Shown here: positions 41,879 to 51,574 of the stretch, one piece after another
How positions within the stretch are numbered: position 1 is the stretch's first letter
Layout: every line of letters begins with the position of its first letter
NCBI GenBank assembly: GCA_016927595.1
Contig: JAFGMI010000023.1
Span: 40,536 to 104,535 of the forward strand
Origin: Melioribacteraceae bacterium
Lineage (GTDB): Bacteria; Bacteroidota; Ignavibacteria; Ignavibacteriales; Melioribacteraceae
Reading direction: 5' to 3'
Length of the DNA stretch: 64,000 nucleotides
Made by a program: the position numbers and the translations under genes
Notes under the pieces: generated by a model
The model's database searches: none
What the model saw: only the letters and a program-made list of their open reading frames with translations
Told to the model about the DNA's origin: nothing

Positions 41879-43855
41879 TCATTTTAACAGCAACATTTTT
41901 CCGGTCAACCGAATATCTTTTGTATAAAGCTGGTAGAAATAAATCCCGCTTGATAATCCTTGTGCATCAAATTCGGTTTTATACCGCCCGCTTTTTATTA
42001 CATCATCGATTAAAACAGCTATTTCGTTTCCAAGTATATCGTATACTTTAAGTGTCACGTAATCATCATCCGGTATGGAATAACTAATTATTGTTGAAGG
42101 ATTGAATGGATTAGGATAATTTTGTTCCAATACGAACTCAGATGGAAACATTTCTCCGGTGGAAACATTTACGGCAGACGGATCAATAATTTTAATTTCA
42201 TCGAACCAGAAATTAATATTTTCCAGACTACCGTACTCTGCAACGATATCAAAAATATCGACATCTGTCCAATCGAACAAACCCTGTGCATTATACCATG
42301 TTCCATCCTCATATGCGCCGTGTTCGTTAAATTCTTTCAAAGGTATTTGTAAATGCTGCCATTGATTATTAAATGATAACGCCGATCCATCCAGCGTATA
42401 TCGCATTCTCCACGGTTTGTCGTCGTTGGTAGTTTTTGTATCTACAAATCTTATATCGATCCTTGCTGCAGCGACATCGCATTTGATCCAAAAATCGACT
42501 GCAAAATTTTTGTTTAACAGCACCGATAGATCTTTATCCGGAATAAAGTTGAAACCGATTTTATTGTACCTGTCTGATCCTGTCCAGTGTACTGAATATG
42601 ATCCGTCGTAGGGATAATCGGTACTGTAGAAATCGAGTATCCCTGTTGATGCTGAACCGGAAGAGATGATATCAGTTTCAATATAATCCGTGAAAATGGA
42701 AAACCCCGTTGTATCAGCACGTTTAAAATATTCAGTTTGAGGCGGCGGATTCATTCCGAGAGCATTAATAAGTTCAACATTAAGATCATGATCAAAAAGT
42801 TTATTTGAGGCTTCTTCAAAGATACCGAAGCTGTCGTCGAATTCCCACATACTCCAGGCTATGTTATTACTGTCGAAATACGAACTAACGGTTTTGTGCC
42901 AGAATACCCTGTCTTCGTTATTACTGTTTGGCATATAAACGCCGAATTCACCACACCAAAGCGGCACATTTCTTTCGTCCCTGAATTTAATGGCAATATC
43001 TATAAGCTCGTGCACTTTTTGAACAGTTCCTTCCAGACCATATCTGTTAAATGAGCTTTCTATCCAGCTGTTTTTTAACTCATCCGGAAAGGGAGGCATA
43101 TCTGCCGCATCATAAGGAAAGGGGATATCAGATAAAGGAGTCATCGAAGGATCGGTCCAACCTGCCCCCTGGTGAGTAAAAATGAATGGATCATAAAAAT
43201 GAAATGTATAGATCAAATTTTTGTCCTCATAAACAGGCATATATTTAAGATTATTATAACTGTTCCATCCTGCCGGACCTACAATAATTGTGTGAACCGT
43301 ATCGATCAGACGAATTGCTTCCACAACTTTTAGCTGTATTTCATTCCATTTCTCGTCGTTTATACCGTGAGGTTCATTCAATATTTCATAATAAATATTA
43401 TTGTACTTGTCTTTGTAATGTTCTGCCATTTGTGTCCAGACAGGAATTAGAACCTGCGCTATATTCGTATCGGTGTTCTGTGTTACATTGAAGGTATGGT
43501 TGTCAATTATTAAATGCATATCCAGTTCTTCAGTCCACCCGACAATCTGATCAAGGAAGTTCAGAAACAGATCGTCGGGCTTGTAATCCGGACTCCCGTC
43601 AGTCATGAAATGCAGATTGACCGGAAGCCGTAAATGATCTGCGCCGAGTTCTTTAATCCGCCTGAAATATTCTTTATCAAATTTTTTTAAATGAATTGAG
43701 CCCGTACTACTCTGCTGAAACCAGCCTGCCAGATTAAAGCCTTTTTTAAATGGAGCAGTCTGCGCTGAAACAGTATTAAATGTTATAGTTACCAGCAGAA
43801 ATAATAAAATATTAACCACTGTTCCGTTTGTACTGAGATTACAAAACTTGTTCAT
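41879..43855 (-). CDS. Secreted GH5 family glycoside hydrolase with T9SS sorting domain
   Basis: About 658 residues. An ATG at 43855 (MNKFCNLST) is preferred to one 30 bases earlier because it starts nearer the hydrophobic signal segment (VVNILLFLLVTITF, cut after SAQ). The catalytic domain covers residues 45-380: LRLPVN, proton donor in YEILNEPHG and nucleophile in LWCGEFGVY. A carbohydrate-binding-like beta domain covers about 395-575 (WHHLQIPLKEF-type strands). The final 80 residues are a type IX sorting domain (QNYPNPFNPSTIISY, GIYFYQLY). Probable target is a beta-1,4-glucan or mannan. It is divergent from the propeller histidine kinase at 44157. Confidence 0.9.
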   Translation of the reverse strand: MNKFCNLSTNGTVVNILLFLLVTITFNTVSAQTAPFKKGFNLAGWFQQSSTGSIHLKKFDKEYFRRIKELGADHLRLPVNLHFMTDGSPDYKPDDLFLNFLDQIVGWTEELDMHLIIDNHTFNVTQNTDTNIAQVLIPVWTQMAEHYKDKYNNIYYEILNEPHGINDEKWNEIQLKVVEAIRLIDTVHTIIVGPAGWNSYNNLKYMPVYEDKNLIYTFHFYDPFIFTHQGAGWTDPSMTPLSDIPFPYDAADMPPFPDELKNSWIESSFNRYGLEGTVQKVHELIDIAIKFRDERNVPLWCGEFGVYMPNSNNEDRVFWHKTVSSYFDSNNIAWSMWEFDDSFGIFEEASNKLFDHDLNVELINALGMNPPPQTEYFKRADTTGFSIFTDYIETDIISSGSASTGILDFYSTDYPYDGSYSVHWTGSDRYNKIGFNFIPDKDLSVLLNKNFAVDFWIKCDVAAARIDIRFVDTKTTNDDKPWRMRYTLDGSALSFNNQWQHLQIPLKEFNEHGAYEDGTWYNAQGLFDWTDVDIFDIVAEYGSLENINFWFDEIKIIDPSAVNVSTGEMFPSEFVLEQNYPNPFNPSTIISYSIPDDDYVTLKVYDILGNEIAVLIDDVIKSGRYKTEFDAQGLSSGIYFYQLYTKDIRLTGKMLLLK

Positions 43856-44132
43856 ATAGTTACCCGTATTTCCTGATGACATCAATGGCGCTGCAATCGG
43901 ACAGCCCTAAGAACTATATTTAATATGGGCAGCTTCCTTCATCTTGATGATACTATTATGAAATTCCTTCGGCATTATTCTGAAAGAGGTTCGTAAAACA
44001 CCCGGGAAAAATTTATTTTTTGTCCTTCAAAATTTTGCTGCAAGCATTAAAAACATATAAAATGAAATAGTTTAAGAATCCACGAGGCTAATTTTTTAAA
44101 AAATTTTTTCGACAATATAGCGTTGAAATATA

Positions 44133-44140
44133 TAATTTTG
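44133..44140 (+). promoter_or_regulatory. TAnnTTTG element before the propeller kinase
   Basis: TAATTTTG is a perfect TAnnTTTG -7 element as used by the Bacteroidota primary sigma factor. It ends 16 bases before ATG 44157. TTTCG about 21 bases upstream may be the -33 part. Transcription would start near 44147, leaving a leader of about 10 bases. Confidence 0.45.
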
Positions 44141-44156
44141 CCACAAAAATCAAGGG

Positions 44157-47100
44157 ATGTTTATTTCCGTATCAGCTAAATATTTAAGATTTAGTCTTGG
44201 GCTGCTGTTTTTATTAATATTTCCTGTTCAAAACACACTTGGACAAACTGAGCACGGCATCTTCAATCATATAACAGTTGAAGATGGTTTGTCGAACAGC
44301 CTTGTTTTTGAAATGACACAGGATTCTGCGGGTTTAATCTGGCTTGCAACGCAGGATGGACTGAACAGATTTGACGGTTACTCATTTAAAATCTTCCGCA
44401 GCAATGACTCGATAAAAACGGTGGAAGACAGCTGGATTACCTGTCTTAAAACCGACAGAAACGGGGATATCTGGTTTGGAACCCGAACATCTGGTATAGG
44501 AAAGATTGATAATATTACGGGAGAATTTTCGAGCTTTAAAGAACGAATGCAAAATGAGCTTGGAGAATTTTCTCTTAATATTCAAAACATCTTTCTTACT
44601 CGTGAAGGTGAGTTGTTAATCGCTACCTGGGGCGCCGGTCTGCTGATTTACAATATTAATACATCGGAATTTAAGCAGTATCTTCATGATGAGAATGATC
44701 CCTATTCAATTTCCGAAAACCGTATTTATTCGGTCTACCAAGATTCTAAGGGTAATATATGGGCTGGTTCGCAGCGAAAGGGACTTAATAAACTCGAAAA
44801 AAAATCCAACAAATTCAGTCATATCAATTTTCTCAGTGAATCACCCAATGAGGTTTCAAATAATTTTGTGCTTTCTGTTCTGGAAGATCACAAAAAAGAT
44901 ATCTGGATAGGTACGTTTTCAAACGGGTTATTCAAAATATCAGCGAAGACAGAAGAAATAATAAGATATAATTCGAAACAGAATATCTCAGGGACCAGGA
45001 TAACCAAAATATTCGAAGACAGTCAGAAAGATTTATGGGTCTGCACAAACGGAGAAGGCATATTTAAGTATAGAAGGGAAAATGATGAATTTATAAATTT
45101 CCGCAACAACCCAATGAATCCAAAAAGTCTTAACAGGAACAAAGTCTGGTCTGTTATGGAAGATAACACAGGCTTGCTCTGGTTCGGTACTTTGACAAAC
45201 GGTATTAACCAGTATGACAGAAGAAAAGATGATTTTAAGTGGATCACACGTACTGATAACAGCGATAAGTCAATATTAAGCAATTATATAAAAGACATAT
45301 ACTTCGACAGGAAGGGAAATCTCTGGCTCGGGACTTCTGAAGGTCTTTCTATAATAAACAAAAAAGGCAGTATAAAAAATATTACCCAGAATGAAGGGCT
45401 GAGTGTTAATCAATGCCTTGTTTTATATGAAGATGATACAGGGAAAATGTGGATAGGGACCTGGGGAGGTGGTATAAATATTTATAATCCTTCAACTGAA
45501 TCATTTGAGTACATTATCAGCGACGGCAGTAAAAATACCCTGGCTGATAATTATTTGAAATGTATTGTTGAAAAAGATGGGAAGATGTTTTTCGGCACCG
45601 AGAGAGGATTGAATGAATACGATCCTGTTACCGGCAGGTTCAAGTTGTTTATACCCGTTGAAGGTGACAGCACTTCAATAAGCTATCCGCAAATATCAAA
45701 TATATTAATTGACAGCAGGAACAATTTCTGGGTCGGAACACAAAGAGGTTTGAATTTATTCTATAAAGACAAGGGCACATTTAAACGAATTTCTCTGCAG
45801 GATTCGGGTGAACTGCCTCAAAGAAACAGAATACGAGCCCTGTTCGAGGATTCACGAGGATACTTTTATATAGGAACAATGGGAGCAGGTTTCGCAATAT
45901 ATGATCCTGTTAATGAACGTTTTAAGTTTTATACTGATAAGGATGGTTTATCCGACAATACTGTATATGAGATTCTTGAGGATGATGAAGGATATTTATG
46001 GCTCAGCACCAACAATGGATTGAGCAGATTCGACAGGGACGCGGAAGAATTTAAAATTTACAGAACAAGTGACGGATTACCCAACAACGAGTTCAACGGA
46101 GGAGCCGCATATAAAGATTCCACTGGTATTTTATACTTCGGGGGCGTAGATGGGCTTACCTACTTCACTCCTTTGGAATTAAAATCTTACGGTAAATTAC
46201 CGGATATCGCGATAACAAGAGTTGCGATTAACGGTAAAGATTATAATGAGAACGGTTTTTATAACAGCGGGATGACTTTAACACTTCCCTACGACAGCAA
46301 TTATATAAATATCTATTTCGCAGCAACCGATTACCGTTCACCTGAATTGAATACATTCAGATATAAACTTGAAGGATTAAACAGCAGCTGGATAACGCCG
46401 GAAGATGGTAACGTAGCCGTTTTCACAAATCTGGGTTACGGTGAATACGTATTCCGGGTTCAGGGTTCGAATAAGGATGGTATATGGAACCGTGACGGTA
46501 AAAAACTGAATATTGTTATAACACCTGCATGGTGGCAGACCGTTTATGCAAAAACTGCTTATGCCATAGCTTTCATTTTTTTAATGTTCGGTATTTACAG
46601 GCTTAGAGTGCGGACAATATGGTTAAAAGAAAAGCAGTTGGAAAAGCTGGTTAATGAGAGAACTTTAGATCTTCAACGAAGCAATGAAATGCTGGAAGAA
46701 GCAGTAGCATCGAAAGACAAGCTCTTTTCAATTATTGCCCATGATCTTAAAAATCCATTCATGTCTCTGCTGGGCTTTTCCGAAATTCTGATTAAAGAAT
46801 TTCCGAACCTGTCTGAAAAGGAATTAAAGGATACTTCCAAATATATTTATGAATCAGCAACATCTGTTCATGGTCTGCTTCAGAATCTGCTTGACTGGTC
46901 ACGAATTCAACTTGATAATATGGAGTTCAAACCTGAAGCGATAAACATACAGGAAATGATTGACGATGTATATGCGATTTACAGAACTTCCGCAGAAGTT
47001 AAATCGATAAGCTTAATTAATAAAATACCATCCGGTATAGCAGTTAAAGCGGATAACAATATGATTCATACAGTATTCAGAAATATTATTTCGAATTCGG

Positions 47101-47393
47101 TAAAGTTTACTTTGGCGGGAGGATACATAAGTGCTGAATCCAAAATATACAATGGATCAGTAGAAATCTGTATTGAAGACAATGGTATAGGTATGGACGA
47201 GGATGTTCTGAATAATCTTGTCGGAAATTCAGGACTCCAGTTATCCAAAGACGGTACAATGAAAGAAAAAGGAACCGGTCTGGGCGCAATGCTATACAAG
47301 GAGTTCATTAATAAAAATGACGGTAAACTTAATATAACCAGTATTCCCGGCACCGGAACAAAAATTATCATAACACTGCCGCGTTTTACTTAA
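44157..47393 (+). CDS. Two-component-propeller sensor histidine kinase (Reg_prop/Y_Y_Y/HisKA)
   Basis: 1078 residues. A signal/anchor segment (LRFSLGLLFLLIFPV) precedes about 650 residues of repeated propeller blades recognised by GLIWLATQDGLNRFDGY, DIWFGTRTSGIG, NIWAGSQRKGLN and similar W-x-G-T repeats. A Y_Y_Y domain follows (YRSPELNTFRYKLEG), then one membrane helix (TAYAIAFIFLMFGIY, about residue 800), a HisKA domain (SIIAHDLKNPFMSLLG) and an HATPase (ISNSVKFT, EDNGIGMD, GTGLGAML). Unlike the Bacteroides hybrid systems, no receiver or AraC domain is fused, so a separate regulator must exist. The divergent secreted GH5 gene suggests carbohydrate sensing, which is inference. Confidence 0.9.
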   Translation: MFISVSAKYLRFSLGLLFLLIFPVQNTLGQTEHGIFNHITVEDGLSNSLVFEMTQDSAGLIWLATQDGLNRFDGYSFKIFRSNDSIKTVEDSWITCLKTDRNGDIWFGTRTSGIGKIDNITGEFSSFKERMQNELGEFSLNIQNIFLTREGELLIATWGAGLLIYNINTSEFKQYLHDENDPYSISENRIYSVYQDSKGNIWAGSQRKGLNKLEKKSNKFSHINFLSESPNEVSNNFVLSVLEDHKKDIWIGTFSNGLFKISAKTEEIIRYNSKQNISGTRITKIFEDSQKDLWVCTNGEGIFKYRRENDEFINFRNNPMNPKSLNRNKVWSVMEDNTGLLWFGTLTNGINQYDRRKDDFKWITRTDNSDKSILSNYIKDIYFDRKGNLWLGTSEGLSIINKKGSIKNITQNEGLSVNQCLVLYEDDTGKMWIGTWGGGINIYNPSTESFEYIISDGSKNTLADNYLKCIVEKDGKMFFGTERGLNEYDPVTGRFKLFIPVEGDSTSISYPQISNILIDSRNNFWVGTQRGLNLFYKDKGTFKRISLQDSGELPQRNRIRALFEDSRGYFYIGTMGAGFAIYDPVNERFKFYTDKDGLSDNTVYEILEDDEGYLWLSTNNGLSRFDRDAEEFKIYRTSDGLPNNEFNGGAAYKDSTGILYFGGVDGLTYFTPLELKSYGKLPDIAITRVAINGKDYNENGFYNSGMTLTLPYDSNYINIYFAATDYRSPELNTFRYKLEGLNSSWITPEDGNVAVFTNLGYGEYVFRVQGSNKDGIWNRDGKKLNIVITPAWWQTVYAKTAYAIAFIFLMFGIYRLRVRTIWLKEKQLEKLVNERTLDLQRSNEMLEEAVASKDKLFSIIAHDLKNPFMSLLGFSEILIKEFPNLSEKELKDTSKYIYESATSVHGLLQNLLDWSRIQLDNMEFKPEAINIQEMIDDVYAIYRTSAEVKSISLINKIPSGIAVKADNNMIHTVFRNIISNSVKFTLAGGYISAESKIYNGSVEICIEDNGIGMDEDVLNNLVGNSGLQLSKDGTMKEKGTGLGAMLYKEFINKNDGKLNITSIPGTGTKIIITLPRFT

Positions 47394-47504
47394 AAAACAT
47401 ATAACCCATCCCCGGATTTATTATCTTGATCGGTTTCTTCAGTCCTTTCAGTAAAATGATGCATAATTTCGTCAGGTGTATTAAATTTTATGTAACAAAA
47501 GTGT

Positions 47505-47512
47505 TATATTTG
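47505..47512 (+). promoter_or_regulatory. TAnnTTTG promoter element of glyS
   Basis: TATATTTG is a perfect TAnnTTTG element, 50 bases before ATG 47562. Transcription would begin near 47519, exactly at the base of the following stem-loop. The -33 part is not clear; TTTT lies 16-19 bases upstream. Confidence 0.5.
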
Positions 47513-47518
47513 CATCTT

Positions 47519-47555
47519 AAATCCGCCTTTGTTCAGAGAGCATCGGCGGATTTTT
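47519..47555 (+). terminator. Stem-loop with T run in the glyS leader
   Basis: AAATCCGCC (47519-47527) and GGCGGATTT (47545-47553) are perfect 9-base complements around a 17-base loop, followed by TTTTT (47551-47555). It has the form of an intrinsic terminator. It could end the kinase transcript, or lie at the very 5' end of the glyS mRNA if the -7 element at 47505 is used, in which case it would be a leader hairpin. An ORF that starts TTG inside it (47529) is not used. Confidence 0.55.
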
Positions 47556-47561
47556 ACTAGA

Positions 47562-49073
47562 ATGAATATAACAAAGACAGTGAGGTTCGTTATCGCACAG
47601 AAAAATCAAAACAGCGTTGTTGAAAAAATAGTATCTCTAGCCAAAAGAAGAGGATTTGTTTTTCAGTCAAGTGAAATTTATGGTGGCTTAAACGGATGCT
47701 GGGATTACGGTCCGCTCGGGGTTGAACTGCTGAAGAACATTAAGGAGGAATGGTGGAAATCGATGACATACCGCGAAGATGTCGAGGGACTTGATGCGTC
47801 GATTTTAATGCACCCGCGTGTGTGGGAAGCTTCGGGACACGTTGAAAACTTTACTGATCCCATGATTGACTGTAAACAATGCAAAGCCCGTTTCAGGGTT
47901 GATACTCTTGGTGATGCTATTAATGAAAAGAAAAAGAAAAAATTTATCGAAGCACTTTCCGAGAGATTAAGTGGTGAAAAGGCTGAAATATTTAATAGAA
48001 TTAAAGAGCTGCATCCCGATATCAACGAACAGTTCGAAAGAGTACTTGAGACAAAGGGAATAGCTTTCGATATGCTGAGTGAAGTTAACTGTCCAAACTG
48101 CGGAACACAGGGACAATTTACCGAGCCGCGTAGTTTCAATCTTATGTTTAAGACTTTTATAGGTTCGGTAGAAAGTCAGGACAGTGTTGTTTACCTCCGA
48201 CCTGAAACAGCACAGGGCATTTTCGTTAACTTTCTTAACGTACAGGGTGCAAGCCGGCAGAAACTTCCTTTCGGCATTGCACAGATCGGGAAAGCATTCA
48301 GAAATGAAATAAATACAAAGAACTTTTTATTCCGTACGCGCGAGTTCGAGCAGATGGAGATGCAGTATTTCGTTAATCCGAAAGATGATAAAAAGTATTA
48401 CGATGAATGGAAAGAAAGAAGGATTAATTGGTTCAAATCCCTTGGTATGACAGCAGATAAGCTGAGGTTTCACGATCATCCTGAAGATAAACTTGCTCAC
48501 TACGCCAAGGAAGCTACAGACATAGAATACGAATTTCCTTTCGGCTGGGGCGAGATAGAAGGTGTTCACAACCGTACCGATTTTGACCTGAGCAGGCACC
48601 AGGAATACTCGGGCAAATCGCAGCAGTATTTTGATGATATGACAAAAGAGAAGTTCATCCCGTATATAATAGAAACATCAGCCGGTGCCAGCAGATCCTT
48701 TATGGCATTTTTAATAGATGCTTACATCGAAGAGGAAGTTAACGGCGAGCAGCGGGTTGTATTAAAATTCCATCCTAAACTGGCGCCAATTAAAGCAGCC
48801 ATATTCCCGCTCGTTAACAAAGACGGAATGCCGGAAGTTGCACGTAAAATAGAGACAGAACTTCGTCCGCACATGAAGGTTTTCTTCGATGATAAGGGCG
48901 CCGTCGGACGCAGATACCGCAGGCAGGATGAAGCAGGTACTCCATATTGTGTAACTGTTGATACACAGACTCTTGAAGATAATACGGTTACCGTGCGCGA
49001 ACGTGATTCGATGGCTCAGGAAAGAGTTAAGATAGAGGATCTTCTGGTTTATTTCCTTCAAAAACTGAAATAA
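47562..49073 (+). CDS. glyS: Glycyl-tRNA synthetase (dimeric class II type)
   Basis: About 503 residues counted from ATG 47562; GGA lies 11 bases upstream, and the family core KRRGFVFQSSEIYGGLNG starts about 30 residues in, so the N-terminal extension is modest. Class II motifs are present: GVELLKNIKEEWW, ELRPHMKVFFDDKG and the motif-2 RTREFEQMEMQYF. Cysteine pairs CKQC and CPNC in the insertion (about residues 105-185) probably bind zinc. It charges tRNA-Gly. It is the single-chain archaeal/eukaryote-like type rather than the GlyQ+GlyS type of E. coli. A strong terminator follows. Confidence 0.95.
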   Translation: MNITKTVRFVIAQKNQNSVVEKIVSLAKRRGFVFQSSEIYGGLNGCWDYGPLGVELLKNIKEEWWKSMTYREDVEGLDASILMHPRVWEASGHVENFTDPMIDCKQCKARFRVDTLGDAINEKKKKKFIEALSERLSGEKAEIFNRIKELHPDINEQFERVLETKGIAFDMLSEVNCPNCGTQGQFTEPRSFNLMFKTFIGSVESQDSVVYLRPETAQGIFVNFLNVQGASRQKLPFGIAQIGKAFRNEINTKNFLFRTREFEQMEMQYFVNPKDDKKYYDEWKERRINWFKSLGMTADKLRFHDHPEDKLAHYAKEATDIEYEFPFGWGEIEGVHNRTDFDLSRHQEYSGKSQQYFDDMTKEKFIPYIIETSAGASRSFMAFLIDAYIEEEVNGEQRVVLKFHPKLAPIKAAIFPLVNKDGMPEVARKIETELRPHMKVFFDDKGAVGRRYRRQDEAGTPYCVTVDTQTLEDNTVTVRERDSMAQERVKIEDLLVYFLQKLK

Positions 49074-49090
49074 ATTTAATTGTATTTTGA

Positions 49091-49118
49091 AAAGCCCGTC
49101 CGAGTGACGGGTTTTTTG
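49091..49118 (+). terminator. Intrinsic terminator of glyS
   Basis: AAAGCCCGTC CGAGT GACGGG TTTTTT: six-base stem CCCGTC (49095-49100) and GACGGG (49106-49111), 5-base loop and six T (49112-49117). Confidence 0.85.
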
Positions 49119-49468
49119 TTATTTATATCTTACACCATACTTAAAATAATTTTTAATCTATTCCCTTTTATATCCGTATTATTTTATAGAAAATATATAG
49201 TATGAATTTGTATAAGAGCAGGGATAATATTGAACATCCTGATTATTTGGTGGATGAGTCATGTCTGAAAGAAGCGACTGAATGTGGAGATAAAGAGTAA
49301 ATAATGGAAAATACAAAAATTATATTGCCGCGATTATTTACAGGATTCTTTGGAGTTATAAAGATACGGCGGGTGCTCGCCGGGAGATATTTATTAAGGT
49401 TTAAGATAATATAAATCTGTATAGAGAGAATTACAAATTCGGTACCAGGACTCACAAAACATACAGTT
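49119..49468 (+). other. Intergenic region with two tiny ORFs
   Basis: About 350 bases between the glyS terminator and the M14 peptidase gene on the other strand. Two adjacent ORFs exist: 49202-49300 (32 codons, acidic with two cysteines) and 49304-49414 (36 codons, hydrophobic and basic: RLFTGFFGVIKIRRVLAGRY). The second has GGAG 14 bases ahead. Neither matches anything I know. A CGGCG/CGCCG hairpin lies inside the second. I would not call these genes without expression or conservation data. Confidence 0.3.
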
Positions 49469-51325
49469 TTATTTAACGAGCATCATCGGTTTTGTCATGC
49501 TGTAATTATCCACGCGCAGAGTATAGTAATAAACACCACTGCTAATGCCTGCCACTTCGAAAGCATTAAAAATATATTCGTGATTACCAATGCTCAAATA
49601 CTCATTAACAATTTCTTGAACGAGCTCACCGATACTGTTAAATATCTTCAGTGAAACATGCGCTGGTTTATCAATCTGAAATCTGATTGTTGTTGAGGGA
49701 TTAAAGGGATTCGGATAATTTTGATACAGCTTAAAATTATAAGCGGAGGGTGTTTGTTTAACATCGGTTAAAGGCGATCTGTAAATTAATCGTACTGCAT
49801 CTGCTACTACAATTCCGGTATTATTTGCAGCAATTTCGACTGAAACACTGCCGTTTCTGATTTCAATTTCAGAAATGTAATTCCACTGACTGCCGTTTGT
49901 TGTCTGTGTTTTTTCAATTGCATTTACTTTATGTCCCGATATTATGCGGTACTCGGTGCTGTATGAATTTCCGTTTGATTCCACCCACCAGGCATAAACA
50001 TCATAAACACCATCGGGCATTTCATCAGCTTCAAATTTAACGGAACCGTTTCCGTCTTCATTATATAAAAAATTATCGCTGTAAAAATCGGTACCGAATT
50101 CCGCAGTTTTCCAGGTTCCCGTTACTATTGCGCTGTTGTTGTCGAGTATTAAATGTTTAGGATGTGATAATTCGAGATATTCGCTAACTGCATAAACAGT
50201 CCTTCGACCGATTTCATATAAGCTCTCGTTATCAACCCATTCCCCGCCGGAATATTTGTCATAAGGTGTTTCATATGTAAGAGCCATAACTGCATCACCG
50301 TAATTATTCCAGAGCCAGCCTTCCGGGAAGTAATTCTGGAGGTCGGAAAACCGTAAGTCATCAAGATTAAAATAGGGGTTATCAGAAACATTCAGATTTG
50401 AGAACTGCATCTCTCTTCTGTAGAAATAGCCTGAAGTACTTGATGAGGTATGAATCCAGAATGTGCAGTAAGGTGAAGCCTGGGAATGAAGATTCAGAAA
50501 AACATCAACAGGTTTCTTATTACATATTTCAGCCAGTTTATTTTTCAATATTAGTACTTCCGGTGCTGTATTACTATCCGGTTTATTCCACTCCCGTTCC
50601 TGATCCGTATCGTAAATGTTTGTCCGCGATCTTCCGAAGAGAACGCCTTCCGGATTATTAAAAGGCACAAGATAGAAAACAATATTTTCCCGGTACCACT
50701 GCATTACATCATTGTAATCCGTCAGTGTTTGTACAATTCCGTCGAAATGGAATGAAGATGGAGTTTCACCAGGATGCGTCCGAGAGTGTATCCATACCTG
50801 TTTTTTATTCTCATCAGATTCGGATCTGTCGGTAATTGTAAGCATCTGCAGCGGTAGATTATTGGGAGAATATCCAAGGGTGTCGATTTTTACATAAGGA
50901 CTTGCCGACCACTCGGTAATTCTGGTCTGAAGATATGAAAATGTATACGGTACGTAATAAGCCAGATATACTGTGTCCTCCTCAAATACTTTTTGAAAAG
51001 AATTGGAAGAGATTGCTTCCGAAGAATTTATCCTTATAAAATCCAGATTGTTATATGAATAGAAAGGTCTATTAACATCGGTGTCTTCCAGTACCAGTTT
51101 TATCTGTCTGTCTTTTACACCGGTTATTTTAAAGTAGAACCATCTGCTGTGCATGGAATTATTGTGTCTCATGAGTTCTTTAGCAGCATGAACCGTGAAA
51201 GTGGCAGAATCAATAATGGATACATACCCAAGATTACCGCTCTCTATTTCAGCTGAAAATTGGATCTGTCCTCTGAGAGTAATCACAGGTAATACTATTA
51301 AAAACAACCGTATTAATTTGAACAT
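49469..51325 (-). CDS. Secreted M14 zinc carboxypeptidase with T9SS sorting domain
   Basis: 618 residues. Signal peptide (MFKLIRLFLIVLPVITLRG). Residues 20-140 match the beta-sandwich domain found ahead of AGBL/CCP-type carboxypeptidases. The peptidase domain covers 145-395: zinc ligands H184 and E187 in RTHPGETPSS and H280 in FLNLHSQ, NPEGVLFGRSRTN, and the late catalytic glutamate region ALTYETPYD. About 405-520 resembles a golvesin-like domain (GVYDVYAWW). The last 80 residues are the type IX sorting domain (QNYPNPFNPSTTIRF, SGVYYYTLRV). It should be a surface or secreted carboxypeptidase; whether it acts on modified tails is unknown. Confidence 0.88.
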   Translation of the reverse strand: MFKLIRLFLIVLPVITLRGQIQFSAEIESGNLGYVSIIDSATFTVHAAKELMRHNNSMHSRWFYFKITGVKDRQIKLVLEDTDVNRPFYSYNNLDFIRINSSEAISSNSFQKVFEEDTVYLAYYVPYTFSYLQTRITEWSASPYVKIDTLGYSPNNLPLQMLTITDRSESDENKKQVWIHSRTHPGETPSSFHFDGIVQTLTDYNDVMQWYRENIVFYLVPFNNPEGVLFGRSRTNIYDTDQEREWNKPDSNTAPEVLILKNKLAEICNKKPVDVFLNLHSQASPYCTFWIHTSSSTSGYFYRREMQFSNLNVSDNPYFNLDDLRFSDLQNYFPEGWLWNNYGDAVMALTYETPYDKYSGGEWVDNESLYEIGRRTVYAVSEYLELSHPKHLILDNNSAIVTGTWKTAEFGTDFYSDNFLYNEDGNGSVKFEADEMPDGVYDVYAWWVESNGNSYSTEYRIISGHKVNAIEKTQTTNGSQWNYISEIEIRNGSVSVEIAANNTGIVVADAVRLIYRSPLTDVKQTPSAYNFKLYQNYPNPFNPSTTIRFQIDKPAHVSLKIFNSIGELVQEIVNEYLSIGNHEYIFNAFEVAGISSGVYYYTLRVDNYSMTKPMMLVK

Positions 51326-51357
51326 TAATGAATGTCATGAATTTTGTTTTGAAAATC

Positions 51358-51365
51358 CAAATATA
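51358..51365 (-). promoter_or_regulatory. TAnnTTTG element before the M14 peptidase
   Basis: TATATTTG on the minus strand, 32 bases before the ATG at 51325. No convincing -33 part. The remaining gap to 51574 shows nothing else I can name. Confidence 0.4.
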
Positions 51366-51574
51366 GTGGATCATTTGGAATATTTATTCAGAAAATGATA
51401 TGATTTATGTCAAATGATGAAAAAATAATCATTCAACTATTTGATATAGTATAAATATAAGTTTATATTATTGCCGCTTATAATCACACCACTCATTCAG
51501 GGCAGTAACACGCTTTTATGCAAGCAGACTAACGGCAAAGGGCTGTATAAAATATCTTTTAATAAGAGGTTGTT

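Noticed and set aside
47529..47561. Upstream TTG start for glyS
   Set aside because: It would begin inside the stem-loop and add eleven residues before the family N terminus; ATG 47562 is the better start.
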